Source: JAVVSK01 sp036654235 (GTDB lineage: Bacteria > Bacillota > Clostridia > Christensenellales > CAG-138). Taken from it: 46,685 nucleotides of DNA. A program made the position numbers and the translations under genes. The stretch is from the NCBI GenBank assembly GCA_036654235.1, contig JAVVSK010000015.1:1-46685 (forward strand), in the 5' to 3' direction. The first letter of the stretch is position 1. The number at the start of each line of letters is the position of its first letter. Shown piece by piece: positions 1 to 7,826 of this stretch. A model generated the notes under the pieces. That model ran no database searches, had not been told where the DNA came from, and saw only the letters and a list, made by a program, of their open reading frames with translations.

Positions 1-76
1 TTTTACCATGGTCAACGTGACCTATTGTGCCGATATTTACATGCGGCTTCGTTCTTTCAAATTTTTGCTTTGCCAT
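1..76 (-). CDS. tuf: Elongation factor Tu, N-terminal fragment (runs off the left edge)
   Basis: The first 25 codons of EF-Tu are visible on the minus strand and the gene continues beyond base 1. The peptide starts MAKQKFERTKPHVNIG and reaches the P-loop GHVDHGK, the GTP-binding G1 motif of translational GTPases. A GGAGG ribosome binding site lies at 91-95, just before the ATG at 76. EF-Tu delivers aminoacyl-tRNA to the ribosomal A site. It follows fusA by 29 bases, the usual order of a bacterial str operon (rpsL-rpsG-fusA-tuf), so co-transcription is likely. Confidence 0.95.
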   Translation of the reverse strand, partial: MAKQKFERTKPHVNIGTIGHVDHGK

Positions 77-105
77 TCTTTATTTCTAAACCTCCAAAAA
101 AAATC

Positions 106-2181
106 CTATATCTGTGCGTCTTTACCAAAGACTTTATCAGCAATACTGCGGGGAACTTCATCATAATGATCAAACTGCATTATAAATGTCCCGCGTCCCT
201 GCGTCCGCGACCTTAAATCGGTTGCGTAGCCGAACATCTCAACCAATGGGCTCATAGCGGTTATCGTACTTCCGCTATCGCTAACGTCGTTCCCGAGAGG
301 CCTCGCGCGGCGCGAAGTTAGGTTCGAAAGAACGTCCCCCATATAATCCGTAGGCATCGTTACTTCAACCTTCATCCAAGGCTCAAGCAGAACGGAACCG
401 CCCTCAACCAAAGCCGCCTTTAAAGCCATGCTTCCCGCTATCTTAAACGCAAGCTCGGAGGAATCGACCTCATGGAAACTTCCGTCGACAAGAGTTGCCT
501 TTAGATCCACAACCTCGAATCCATGAAGCACGCCCGAATGCATAGCCTCCTGAATTCCCCTATCAACAGCCGGGATATATTCCCTCGGAATAACTCCGCC
601 GACAATTTTATCGACAAAGGTATAACCCGTTCCGGGTTCCTGCGGCTCAAAGATAACCGTACAATCTCCATATTGCCCATGACCGCCCGATTGTTTTATA
701 TGCTTACCGCGCGTCTTAACGGACTTCGTTATCGCTTCGCGATACGCAACTTGCGGTTTTCCTACCTTACATTCGACGCGGAACTCACGTATAAGCCTAT
801 CGACGATTACCTCAAGATGTAACTCGCCCATACCGGCGATTATCGTTTGTCCCGTCTCCTGATCAACGTATGATCTGAAGGTCGGATCCTCCTCGGAGAG
901 CTTTATAAGTGCCGCCGTCATCTTATCCTGACCCGCCTTAGTTTTAGGCTCTATCGAAACTCTAATAACCGGCTCGGGAAATATCATGCTTTCAAAGAGA
1001 AGCTGGCGCGATTCGTCCGTCAATGAATCTCCCGTCCCCGTATCTTTAAGACCAATAACGGCGCAAATATCTCCCGCATGAGCCTCATCAATATCGGTTC
1101 TACTATTCGCATGCATAAGCAATATACGCGTTACACGTTCCCGCTTGTTCTTTCTCGTATTAATTATATATGAACCCGTTTTCATAGTCCCGCTATAAAC
1201 GCGGACGAAAACAAGTTTCCCTACGAAGGGATCCGTAATTACCTTAAACGCAAGAGCCGCTAAAGGATCCGTATCGTTAGTCAGCGCCGTTATCGATTCC
1301 TCTCCATTGAGCGCCGTCCCAACGGTCGGCGGAATATCAAGAGGGGAGGGAAGATAGTCTACTATAGCGTCCAATAGGGGCTGAATACCCTTATTTCTAT
1401 AGGACGTTCCGCAACACACGGGAACCATTCGATTTTCTATAGTCGCACGCCTTATTCCGGCTTTAAGCTCCTCGTTTGTTAGCTCTATACCCGCTATATA
1501 CTTTTCTAAAAGGGTATCATCAGATTCCGAAGCGGATTCGATAAGCTCGGTTCTGTAATGATTCGCAAGCTCAATCATATCCGCGGGAATTTCTTCCTCC
1601 CGAATATCGTTACCCTTATCGTCATAATAGACCTCAGCTTTCATAGATAGAAGATCAACGATCCCAATAAAATCGTTCTCTTTACCTATAGGAAGCTGAA
1701 TAGGCACCGCGTTCGCGTTTAGCCTGTCTTTCATCATCTTTACGACGCGATAGAAGTCTGCACCCGTGATGTCCATTTTATTTACATATGCCAAGCGGGG
1801 AACCTTATAGTTCGTCGCCTGACGCCAAACGGTTTCGCTTTGCGGCTCAACGCCGCCCTTTGCGCAAAAAACCGCAACAGCCCCGTCGAGAACGCGCAAG
1901 CTACGCTGAACCTCGACCGTAAAATCTACATGTCCCGGGGTGTCGATTATGTTTATTCTATATCCGTGCCAATAAGCCGTCGTAGCCGCTGAAGCTATAG
2001 TTATTCCGCGCTCCATCTCCTGAACCATAAAGTCCATAGTGGCCGCTCCCTCATGCACCTCACCAACCTTATGAATCTTGCCCGTATAGAACAATATCCG
2101 CTCCGTGGTCGTCGTCTTTCCCGCATCAATATGAGCCATTATGCCAATATTGCGGGTTTTTTCAAGCGTTGTATCTCTCAC
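106..2181 (-). CDS. fusA: Elongation factor G
   Basis: This 691-residue protein is EF-G, the GTPase that moves tRNAs and mRNA through the ribosome after peptide bond formation and helps recycle ribosomes with RRF. The GTPase signatures are all present: AHIDAGKTT near residue 16 (G1), DTPGH near residue 80 (G3) and NKMD near residue 134 (G4). Domains II to V follow and the length is normal for the family. An RGITIASAA segment forms switch I. It sits 63 bases downstream of rpsG and 29 bases upstream of tuf in the str operon. Nothing is missing or truncated. The start ATG is preceded by a GGAGG motif. Confidence 0.98.
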   Translation of the reverse strand: MRDTTLEKTRNIGIMAHIDAGKTTTTERILFYTGKIHKVGEVHEGAATMDFMVQEMERGITIASAATTAYWHGYRINIIDTPGHVDFTVEVQRSLRVLDGAVAVFCAKGGVEPQSETVWRQATNYKVPRLAYVNKMDITGADFYRVVKMMKDRLNANAVPIQLPIGKENDFIGIVDLLSMKAEVYYDDKGNDIREEEIPADMIELANHYRTELIESASESDDTLLEKYIAGIELTNEELKAGIRRATIENRMVPVCCGTSYRNKGIQPLLDAIVDYLPSPLDIPPTVGTALNGEESITALTNDTDPLAALAFKVITDPFVGKLVFVRVYSGTMKTGSYIINTRKNKRERVTRILLMHANSRTDIDEAHAGDICAVIGLKDTGTGDSLTDESRQLLFESMIFPEPVIRVSIEPKTKAGQDKMTAALIKLSEEDPTFRSYVDQETGQTIIAGMGELHLEVIVDRLIREFRVECKVGKPQVAYREAITKSVKTRGKHIKQSGGHGQYGDCTVIFEPQEPGTGYTFVDKIVGGVIPREYIPAVDRGIQEAMHSGVLHGFEVVDLKATLVDGSFHEVDSSELAFKIAGSMALKAALVEGGSVLLEPWMKVEVTMPTDYMGDVLSNLTSRRARPLGNDVSDSGSTITAMSPLVEMFGYATDLRSRTQGRGTFIMQFDHYDEVPRSIADKVFGKDAQI

Positions 2182-2244
2182 GAATGTACCTCCTTTCGCA
2201 TGAAGTATATACCGATAATCTATAAATCAAACTCAAACCGAATT

Positions 2245-2715
2245 TTACCAACGATAATGCGCAAAAGCTCTGTTTGCTTCTGCCATCTTGTGGGTATCCT
2301 CCTTCTTTTTAAAGGAGTTTCCGGTCTGATTCGCCGCATCCATTATCTCGCCCGCAAGCCTTTGCATCATCGTACGCTCATTGCGTTTTTTCGCATAGCT
2401 AACCAACCAACGAAGCCCGAGGGTTTGACGACGAACAGGACGTATTTCTATAGGAACCTGATACGTTGAACCGCCGACTCTGCGCGCCTTAACTTCAAGA
2501 ATAGGCATTACGTTTTCCATACACTGGTCGAAAACTTCCATAGGCTCACGACCGGTTTTTTCTTTTATTATATCAAACGCGCCGTAGCACGCCTTTTGCG
2601 CCGTTCCGCGCTTACCGTCCAGCATAACCTGGTTGATAAGTTTCGTTACAAGTTTATTTCCGTACACAGGATCATCAAGCACGTCGCGCGTAGGTATAAA
2701 TCCACGTCTTGGCAT
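2245..2715 (-). CDS. rpsG: 30S ribosomal protein S7
   Basis: A 156-residue protein with the S7 N-terminus MPRRGFIPTRDVL and the conserved segment GGSTYQVPIEIRP near residue 80. S7 nucleates assembly of the 30S head by binding the 3' major domain of 16S rRNA and lies at the E site. The length is typical. It starts 15 bases after the stop of rpsL, with a GGAGG ribosome binding site, so the two are translated from one mRNA. In other bacteria S7 can repress translation of its own operon; no matching RNA target was identified here. Confidence 0.97.
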   Translation of the reverse strand: MPRRGFIPTRDVLDDPVYGNKLVTKLINQVMLDGKRGTAQKACYGAFDIIKEKTGREPMEVFDQCMENVMPILEVKARRVGGSTYQVPIEIRPVRRQTLGLRWLVSYAKKRNERTMMQRLAGEIMDAANQTGNSFKKKEDTHKMAEANRAFAHYRW

Positions 2716-2730
2716 TTATTTGTTTCCTCC

Positions 2731-3105
2731 TTACTTCTTTGGACGCTTAGCGCCATAGAGCGAACGCGATTGCATACGCTTAGCAACGCCCGCCGTATCC
2801 AACGCACCTCTTACTATATGATAACGTACACCGGGAAGATCCTTAACTCTGCCGCCCCTTATTAGAACAACCGAGTGCTCCTGTAGATTATGACCTATGC
2901 CGGGGATATAAGCGGTTCCCTCAAGTCCATCGGTCAAGCGAATCCTCGCTATTTTACGAAGAGCCGAGTTCGGCTTCTTCGGAGTCATTGTACGCACAGC
3001 AGTGCAAACGCCTCTACGCTGAGGACATTTTTTTAAAATAGGCGCCATCGACTTATATTCGACTTTCTGTCTGCCTTTACGAACCAATTGGTTAATTGTA
3101 GGCAT
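2731..3105 (-). CDS. rpsL: 30S ribosomal protein S12
   Basis: A 124-residue S12, part of the decoding centre of the small subunit. It opens MPTINQLVRKGR and contains TPKKPNSALRK around residue 41 and the loop GRVKDLPGVRYH around residue 85. The two lysines classically altered in streptomycin-resistant mutants (K42/43 and K87/88 in common numbering) are both lysine, so the wild-type sensitive form is predicted. A GGAGG-type ribosome binding site precedes the ATG. A terminator-like hairpin lies 48 bases upstream, between this gene and the L7Ae-family gene, so expression may be partly attenuated at that point. Confidence 0.97.
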   Translation of the reverse strand: MPTINQLVRKGRQKVEYKSMAPILKKCPQRRGVCTAVRTMTPKKPNSALRKIARIRLTDGLEGTAYIPGIGHNLQEHSVVLIRGGRVKDLPGVRYHIVRGALDTAGVAKRMQSRSLYGAKRPKK

Positions 3106-3153
3106 TTCTTTCCTCCAAAAAAATTTCTAATTTTTTATCTATATAAAGAAAAT

Positions 3154-3175
3154 CCCCTGCAACCCCTTGTAGGGG
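3154..3175 (-). terminator. Attenuator-like hairpin between the L7Ae-family gene and rpsL
   Basis: On the minus strand a nine-base-pair stem (3154-3162 with 3167-3175, one A-C mismatch) closes a GGGG loop and is followed by ATTTTCTTT. The U-run is imperfect, so this is probably a partial terminator or attenuator in front of rpsL rather than a full stop. No second promoter was found between the L7Ae-family gene and rpsL. Confidence 0.5.
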
Positions 3176-3219
3176 ACATTTTCCGCAAAAAAAATTATGA
3201 GACGGATCGCGGGATAACT

Positions 3220-3465
3220 TTATCCTTTCCCGTCACACTTTACTCCGGCGCAAGCCGCTCCGACATCTATATTACAAAGCTTACCAAGGTTAAGCATCGT
3301 ACTTACCGATTCTATCTCTATGTTCTTTTCCAGACAAAGAGCTTGTATATTGTTTTTAAGTTTCTCATCCACATCGCAAGCTAAATAAACCTTGCTTATA
3401 GCACTAGCCAAAATAGCTTTTTGCACCTGTTTGGTTCCGACTATACAGTCGCTTAGGTCGTCCAT
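3220..3465 (-). CDS. rplGB: L7Ae-family (YbxF/L7Ae-like) kink-turn RNA-binding protein
   Basis: An 81-residue protein of the L7Ae/L30e fold, like Bacillus YbxF, which binds kink-turn RNA and sits at the head of the str operon. The segments DCIVGTKQVQKAI, KVYLACDVD and LGKLCNIDVGAACAG follow the family pattern. The start at 3465 is chosen because GGAGAGG precedes that ATG; the reading frame extends 17 codons further upstream without a ribosome binding site. In many Firmicutes this gene follows rpoC. Here a terminator and an unrelated gene lie upstream and the gene has its own consensus promoter. Confidence 0.85.
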   Translation of the reverse strand: MDDLSDCIVGTKQVQKAILASAISKVYLACDVDEKLKNNIQALCLEKNIEIESVSTMLNLGKLCNIDVGAACAGVKCDGKG

Positions 3466-3542
3466 ATACCTCTCCGTTTTAAATTTTTTTATGCGCAAAA
3501 AGCGCATACAAAGCAATTACGCCAAAGTTCAGCGCATTTGCT

Positions 3543-3571
3543 ATTATAACAAACACTTTTTTCAGTGTCAA
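3543..3571 (-). promoter_or_regulatory. Consensus sigma-A promoter of the str operon
   Basis: On the minus strand TTGACA (3566-3571), a 17-base spacer and TATAAT (3543-3548) give a perfect vegetative promoter. The transcript would begin near 3536, leaving a leader of about 70 bases before the L7Ae-family start. That leader holds a perfect seven-base-pair hairpin (3490-3496 with 3502-3508, five-base loop). This explains how the str operon is expressed without rpoBC upstream. Confidence 0.85.
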
Positions 3572-3610
3572 GCGCGTTTTTTATGCTTCTGCCGTTTTTT
3601 AAAAAAATTC

Positions 3611-3630
3611 GCCCCGGCTTTTGCCGAGGC
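3611..3630 (-). terminator. Rho-independent terminator after the TSCPD gene
   Basis: A GC-rich stem of eight pairs (3611-3618 with 3623-3630, one G-U pair) with a four-base loop is followed on the minus strand by GAATTTTTTT. It lies 45 bases after the stop of the TSCPD gene and just before the str promoter, so the two units are separated. Confidence 0.8.
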
Positions 3631-3675
3631 ATTAAGAGGCTTTCGATATGCGAATTACTCTCTTTTAGCGCATTA

Positions 3676-3924
3676 TCATTTAGCTATAGCCTTTTCAATC
3701 GCTATCGCTAGTTGATCGCTGCACGAAGTGACCGCCGCTCCGCATCTTACACCCTTTAGCTTCTTAACCACCTCCGCCGCGGGCATACCCTCTAAGAGAA
3801 TACCAATCGCCTTTAAGTTACCCTGGCATCCCTGTTCATAGACAACATTTCGAACTATCCCGTCCTCAATATCAAAATCGATCTTTGACGAACAAACGCC
3901 AACCGGTTTATATGTATAATGCAT
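3676..3924 (-). CDS. TSCPD-domain protein (TIGR03905 family)
   Basis: An 82-residue protein of the small TSCPD family, whose domain resembles the C-terminal zinc-binding part of vitamin B12-dependent ribonucleotide reductases. Visible family features are YKPVGVCSSKI at the N-terminus, VYEQGCQGNL in the middle, and GVRCGAAVTSC near the C-terminus. The eponymous motif reads TSCSDQL here, with Ser in place of Pro. Cysteines at about residues 11, 34, 61 and 68 could form a metal site. The function of the stand-alone family is not established. It is a single-gene unit: a terminator follows it and the rpmF terminator precedes it. AGGAGGA supports the start. Confidence 0.8.
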   Translation of the reverse strand: MHYTYKPVGVCSSKIDFDIEDGIVRNVVYEQGCQGNLKAIGILLEGMPAAEVVKKLKGVRCGAAVTSCSDQLAIAIEKAIAK

Positions 3925-4047
3925 ATTTCCTCCTAAAATTATTTTTCATCGGCGATAATTTTTTTATCCCCGTTAAAAATAATAATTTTTAATACCATCT
4001 AAATTATATACAGAGCCCTATGCGCATATGCGCGTTTTTTATATTAC

Positions 4048-4083
4048 AAACACACCCAACTAATATATTTATTGGGTGTGTTT
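4048..4083 (-). terminator. Terminator after rpmF
   Basis: A perfect 12-base-pair inverted repeat (4048-4059 with 4072-4083) with a 12-base AT-rich loop lies 20 bases after the rpmF stop. The stem ends in TTT on either strand but no long U-run follows, so it could act in both directions or protect the mRNA end. Confidence 0.65.
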
Positions 4084-4103
4084 CCGGCGAAAAAGCGAGG
4101 TTA

Positions 4104-4307
4104 TTAATCTTTAGCCTTCTTTTGTTCGTTTTCAAGCGCGAAGACCTGTCTGCCGTTATACGTTCCGCAAGCCTTGCAAACCGTATGCGAAAGCTTTGGC
4201 TCGTGGCACTTAGGACATGGCTCTATCGAGGGGATAGAGAGCTTTGAGTTAGCCGATCTTCTCGAATCGCGCCTTGCCTTTGATGTTTTTCTCTTAGGTA
4301 CTGCCAT
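4104..4307 (-). CDS. rpmF: 50S ribosomal protein L32
   Basis: A 67-residue L32 with the hallmark N-terminus MAVPKRKTSKARRDSRR and a zinc-ribbon built from CPKC near residue 31 and CKAC near residue 44. It is therefore the zinc-binding (C+) paralogue type. The protein belongs to the large subunit near the peptidyl transferase region. Its ribosome binding site AAGGAGGTG lies inside the last codons of yceD, only three bases separate the two genes, and translational coupling is expected. The yceD-rpmF pair is a widely conserved order. Confidence 0.95.
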   Translation of the reverse strand: MAVPKRKTSKARRDSRRSANSKLSIPSIEPCPKCHEPKLSHTVCKACGTYNGRQVFALENEQKKAKD

Positions 4308-4310
4308 AAT

Positions 4311-4817
4311 TTACACCTCCTTATCGTCGTTAAAGAATCCGCTCAGAACCGAAAACGGACTTTCGTCTATTTCTTTACAGGCGCATTCATGAAAATTTAA
4401 ATCGATCCCGCATTTGGGGCACAAACCCTTACAATCCTCTTTACAGAGAACGGCGATAGGCATGTTAAGCAATATAAGTTCAAAAAGCATATCATGAAGA
4501 TCCGCGCTCTCCGCATTATAATAAAAATCGCCCTCCGACCCATTTTTTACGAGTCTCTCGTCTATATCGAAGGATATATCGACGAAGCATTCCTTATTAC
4601 AACGCGCACAATGCTCTACAATTGACGTTTTACAGTCACCCGTAAGAATTATATCTTCCCCGTCAAAGCTATATGAAAGGTCACAGCTAACCGGTGCGCA
4701 AAACATAAGTTCCCGCCCGTAATAAGAGGTTTCTTCCATATCTCCGGAAAGACGCACGCTACACTGCTTTCCAATGTTTTTTCGCGCAAGCGCGATATCA
4801 AGCTCAAACATATTCAT
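4311..4817 (-). CDS. yceD: DUF177 / YceD-family protein
   Basis: A 168-residue member of the YceD (DUF177) family, which sits upstream of rpmF in most bacteria and has been linked to 23S rRNA and large-subunit maturation. The C-terminal cysteine clusters CKEDCKGLCPKCG and HECAC, and the inner CARCNKEC, are typical of the Firmicutes form and may hold zinc. Two ATG codons compete for the start (4817 and 4811); the upstream one is listed, with only a weak AGG ahead of it. A clear promoter lies at 4833-4861, so a short leader and a yceD-rpmF two-gene transcript are predicted. Confidence 0.85.
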   Translation of the reverse strand: MNMFELDIALARKNIGKQCSVRLSGDMEETSYYGRELMFCAPVSCDLSYSFDGEDIILTGDCKTSIVEHCARCNKECFVDISFDIDERLVKNGSEGDFYYNAESADLHDMLFELILLNMPIAVLCKEDCKGLCPKCGIDLNFHECACKEIDESPFSVLSGFFNDDKEV

Positions 4818-4832
4818 AAATCGACCTAATGC

Positions 4833-4861
4833 ATTGTAACCACAAGTCCGTCTTTTGTCAA
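4833..4861 (-). promoter_or_regulatory. Sigma-A promoter of yceD-rpmF
   Basis: On the minus strand TTGACA (4856-4861), a 17-base spacer and TACAAT (4833-4838) fit the vegetative consensus closely. It is 16 bases from the first ATG of yceD, so the leader is very short. Confidence 0.75.
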
Positions 4862-4920
4862 GCTTTCTGAACGCTAAATTTTATAAGAATACGAAAAAAA
4901 CCATCCCCATGACGCCGCGT

Positions 4921-5892
4921 TTATTCGTCGATTTGTTTTATTTCAACGCCAACGTAATAATGATTTAATATTTCTTCATATGTGTTTCCCGACTTCGCCA
5001 TTGCGTTCGCCCCCGACTGACTCATCCCAACCCCATGTCCATATCCGATTGTTGTAATTATGACGTTCTTTTTTGAAAACTCAAACGAAAAATTAGAGCT
5101 ATAAAGAACTAGCGCGTCTCTTATTTCTTTCCCCGTGCATTCTGCATTATTAAGCTTAACGGTCTTTACACGCCCACTTTCATATCTCGAGGTTACAAGG
5201 ACTTCCTTTTCAAGTTTATTTTTATTTAGCGACGCGCCTTTAATAGCGGCGCTTATCTTCCTAACAAATTCTTCCCGCGAAAACGTTAAGCTATCCGTAT
5301 AATGCGAAGCGTCCTCCTCGCCCGGGCTTTCAACTCCAATAAGATATGGGCGGGCAGAAAAAACATGCGCCGAGTCCTCCGTTTCGCCCCCCGAAACCGC
5401 ATGATAAAGCGCATCTATCGGCTCATCGTCATAGAAAAGCACCTTCCCCACCGTCTCCGAAACCGCGCGACTTATCTTTTCCGAATATGTTTCATATTCG
5501 CCCCCCCAACGCTCTCGTTGCGCCGCCTCATCCGCATATGCCTGACAACAGCCGCTACTCGTACATATTTCCGCGTTGCTTTTACAGGAGCTTCCGCCGT
5601 ATGTTTTCATTCGGCGTACAGCGAAAGTCCTCGCCGCAACGGCTTGCGCCTTTAACGCTTCTATATCGTAGGCAGCCGGCATCTCCGCGGCAACGACGTT
5701 TTTAATATAAGTCTCAAGAGGCATTTTTATAACGCGCCCTGTCTTTTCGTTAAAAACGCTTATCGTTTTTCCCTCAGGAACGAAAGCTATTCCCTCCGCT
5801 CCCGAAATAACGCAGCCCCTTATTATCAAAACCGCAACGCATAGCAGAATTATAAGTATCAATATTCTTTTTTTATCAATCTTATACGCCAT
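4921..5892 (-). CDS. spoIID: Stage II sporulation protein D, SpoIID/LytB family
   Basis: A 323-residue membrane-anchored protein related to SpoIID, the lytic transglycosylase that digests peptidoglycan during forespore engulfment. One membrane segment occupies residues 9-27. Family motifs include VVAAEMPAAYDIEALKAQAV with the catalytic-type Glu, ARTFAVRRM, and the C-terminal GYGHGVGMSQSGANAMAKSG. Paired cysteines CTSSGCC near residue 110 resemble the disulfide/metal site of SpoIID. The ATG at 5892 is chosen by family alignment. A TTG at 5910 is also open, and neither start has a strong ribosome binding site. It follows the metal-transporter genes by 87 bases. LytB-type non-sporulation paralogues exist, but with Spo0A in the same window the sporulation role is favoured. 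Confidence 0.85.
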   Translation of the reverse strand: MAYKIDKKRILILIILLCVAVLIIRGCVISGAEGIAFVPEGKTISVFNEKTGRVIKMPLETYIKNVVAAEMPAAYDIEALKAQAVAARTFAVRRMKTYGGSSCKSNAEICTSSGCCQAYADEAAQRERWGGEYETYSEKISRAVSETVGKVLFYDDEPIDALYHAVSGGETEDSAHVFSARPYLIGVESPGEEDASHYTDSLTFSREEFVRKISAAIKGASLNKNKLEKEVLVTSRYESGRVKTVKLNNAECTGKEIRDALVLYSSNFSFEFSKKNVIITTIGYGHGVGMSQSGANAMAKSGNTYEEILNHYYVGVEIKQIDE

Positions 5893-5979
5893 CGCTATAT
5901 GGTATGACAATGTTTTACCGCGTATGCAAAAAAACGAACGGAGCTTGCGTGATAGGTAAGGGTAGGGGAGTTGGGAAGG

Positions 5980-6813
5980 TTATTTATCCCTTTTAAAAGT
6001 CATAACGACTCGCCCGAGAACGGCGAAAATTAAGAGCGCCGCAGCGTTTACCGCAACGATACTTGCGCCCGCCGGTATATTCAAGCCATAAGAAAACGCT
6101 ATCCCAAAAAAACAGCATAGAGCCGAAACTATTGCGGAGCTGATAACGACACCCCTAAAACTCGTAAACATGCGCATTGAGGTCAGCGCGGGGAATATTA
6201 TTAGTCCCGAAATAAGGAGAGTCCCCATCATTCGCATTCCTACAACTATCGTCACGGCGGTAAGAAGCGCTATCAGCATATTATATAGATTTACGCGCGC
6301 ACCGGTCGATTTCGCAAAGCCCTCGTCGAAGGTGATCGCGAACAGCTTATTATAGAAAAGAACGTAGAGAACGAAAACAAAAAACGCAAGCACAAGCGAT
6401 ATTATAACGTCCGTATCGTTCATAGCGAGTATGCTCCCGAACATATAGCCATAGACATCGGCGTTTACGCCTCCGGAAAGTGAGGTAACTATTACTCCCG
6501 CCGAAAGCGAAAGCGTCGCTACAATAGCTATAAGCGAATCAGACTTAATTCTGCTATTTTCGGATATTTTAAGTAAAAAAAATGCAGCCGCAACTACCGC
6601 CGGTATCGCTATAACGAGAGGCGCGGCGTTAAACGCGAGAGCTATTGAAAGAGATGCGAATCCGACATGCGAAAGCCCGTCCCCTATCATAGAATAGCGC
6701 TTTAAAACGAGAGTAACACCCAAAAGCGCGGCGCATACGGCAATTATTGAACCTATCAGCACCGCGCGAATCAAAAACGCATGTGAAAACATATCAGAAA
6801 AAAAACCAAGCAT
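5980..6813 (-). CDS. znuB: Metal ABC transporter permease, ZnuB/ABC-3 family
   Basis: A 277-residue, very hydrophobic protein with about eight membrane segments, matching the ABC-3 permeases that carry zinc or manganese. It opens with FSHAFLIRAVLIGSIIAVCAALLGVTLVLKR split by short turns, followed by GDGLSHVGFA near residue 44, the family's coupling region. It starts two bases after the stop of the substrate-binding gene, so the two are coupled. The ATP-binding subunit that usually completes the operon is not adjacent and must be encoded elsewhere if the transporter works. Which metal is carried cannot be decided from sequence. Confidence 0.88.
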   Translation of the reverse strand: MLGFFSDMFSHAFLIRAVLIGSIIAVCAALLGVTLVLKRYSMIGDGLSHVGFASLSIALAFNAAPLVIAIPAVVAAAFFLLKISENSRIKSDSLIAIVATLSLSAGVIVTSLSGGVNADVYGYMFGSILAMNDTDVIISLVLAFFVFVLYVLFYNKLFAITFDEGFAKSTGARVNLYNMLIALLTAVTIVVGMRMMGTLLISGLIIFPALTSMRMFTSFRGVVISSAIVSALCCFFGIAFSYGLNIPAGASIVAVNAAALLIFAVLGRVVMTFKRDK

Positions 6814-6814
6814 A

Positions 6815-7735
6815 TCAGCCCAATGCCTTTTTAATATTAGCTAAATTTTTTTGCATAAGATCAAGGTAGGTAACTCCGGCCTCAAAATCGTCTTTCGAAA
6901 CGTTATGACATGAATAAAAAGGTAAAATCTCGGTTTCCGTTTCCTCGGCTATCGTAAGGGCAACGCTCGAAACCGAAAGCTCCTCACCGAAAAGATATTT
7001 GACCTTATTTTCTTTCATATAATCTATAACCTCGGTTATCTCCCTGGGGGACGGCTCGGTTTCATCGCCGCAAGAAGTATAGGGACATTTAACTATTAAA
7101 TTATAATGCTTCGCAAAATATCTCATAGAAAAGCGCCCACCAAAACATATTGTTTCGCTCGTCCCGTATATTGCCATATAAAAATCATTGTCGAGAGTTG
7201 TAAGTGCGCTCGAAAATGTCTTACACCTTTCGGTATAATATTCGGTTCCCGCCGGATCTAATTTAATAAGCGCGGCTTTTATCTCCTCAGCCATTTTTAT
7301 AACAAGCGTCGGATCGGTAAAAACATGCGGATCCAAGCCAAAATGTTCATCATGCCCCGAAGAATCCTCGCTTATAAGCTGTATATTTGCACTCGCATCG
7401 ACCGTTTTAACGGTTTCGGGGATACTTGAAATAATTTTATCTATCCAAGTTTCCATATTTTTCCCGACATATAAAAACATATCGCATTCACTTATGTTTA
7501 TTATATCCTTAGGTGTCGGATCGTAAGAATGGGTCTCCGTTCCCGGCGGTATAAGCATAGTAACGTTAGCCCTATCTCCGGCTATAGCTTTAGCAAAATC
7601 ATAGACCGGGAACAGAGTCGCAACGATTTTCAGCTTTCCGTCCGTTTCAACGGGTGATTTTTCGCAAGAAGCCATAATCGGCAAAATCGCCGAAATTATC
7701 AAAACAATACAAATAAAACTTATAAACTTTTTCAT
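6815..7735 (-). CDS. znuA: Metal ABC transporter substrate-binding lipoprotein, ZnuA-like
   Basis: A 306-residue lipoprotein of the cluster A-I zinc/manganese-binding family. The signal peptide ends in a lipobox-like IMASC at about residues 19-23. Likely metal ligands are the His of TETHSYDPTP (near 71), the His of GLDPHVF (near 136), a His in the KHYN region and a late Glu/Asp. The His-rich loop of classical ZnuA is reduced to HDEHFG. The ATG at 7735 is preferred because GGAGG precedes it; the frame extends nine codons upstream without one. It would capture metal at the cell surface for the permease encoded directly downstream. Confidence 0.88.
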   Translation of the reverse strand: MKKFISFICIVLIISAILPIMASCEKSPVETDGKLKIVATLFPVYDFAKAIAGDRANVTMLIPPGTETHSYDPTPKDIINISECDMFLYVGKNMETWIDKIISSIPETVKTVDASANIQLISEDSSGHDEHFGLDPHVFTDPTLVIKMAEEIKAALIKLDPAGTEYYTERCKTFSSALTTLDNDFYMAIYGTSETICFGGRFSMRYFAKHYNLIVKCPYTSCGDETEPSPREITEVIDYMKENKVKYLFGEELSVSSVALTIAEETETEILPFYSCHNVSKDDFEAGVTYLDLMQKNLANIKKALG

Positions 7736-7826
7736 CGAAACCTCCAAAATTTCGCAATGCATTTAGGAATTACAACGTTTTCCCCATTCTCCCTAAACGC
7801 TATTCGGTTTCGGGTAATTGTTTTTT

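Noticed and set aside
5302..5705. Two long plus-strand frames opposite spoIID
   Set aside because: Both are antisense to a well-recognised gene, overlap each other and have Arg/Pro-biased composition with no start signals.
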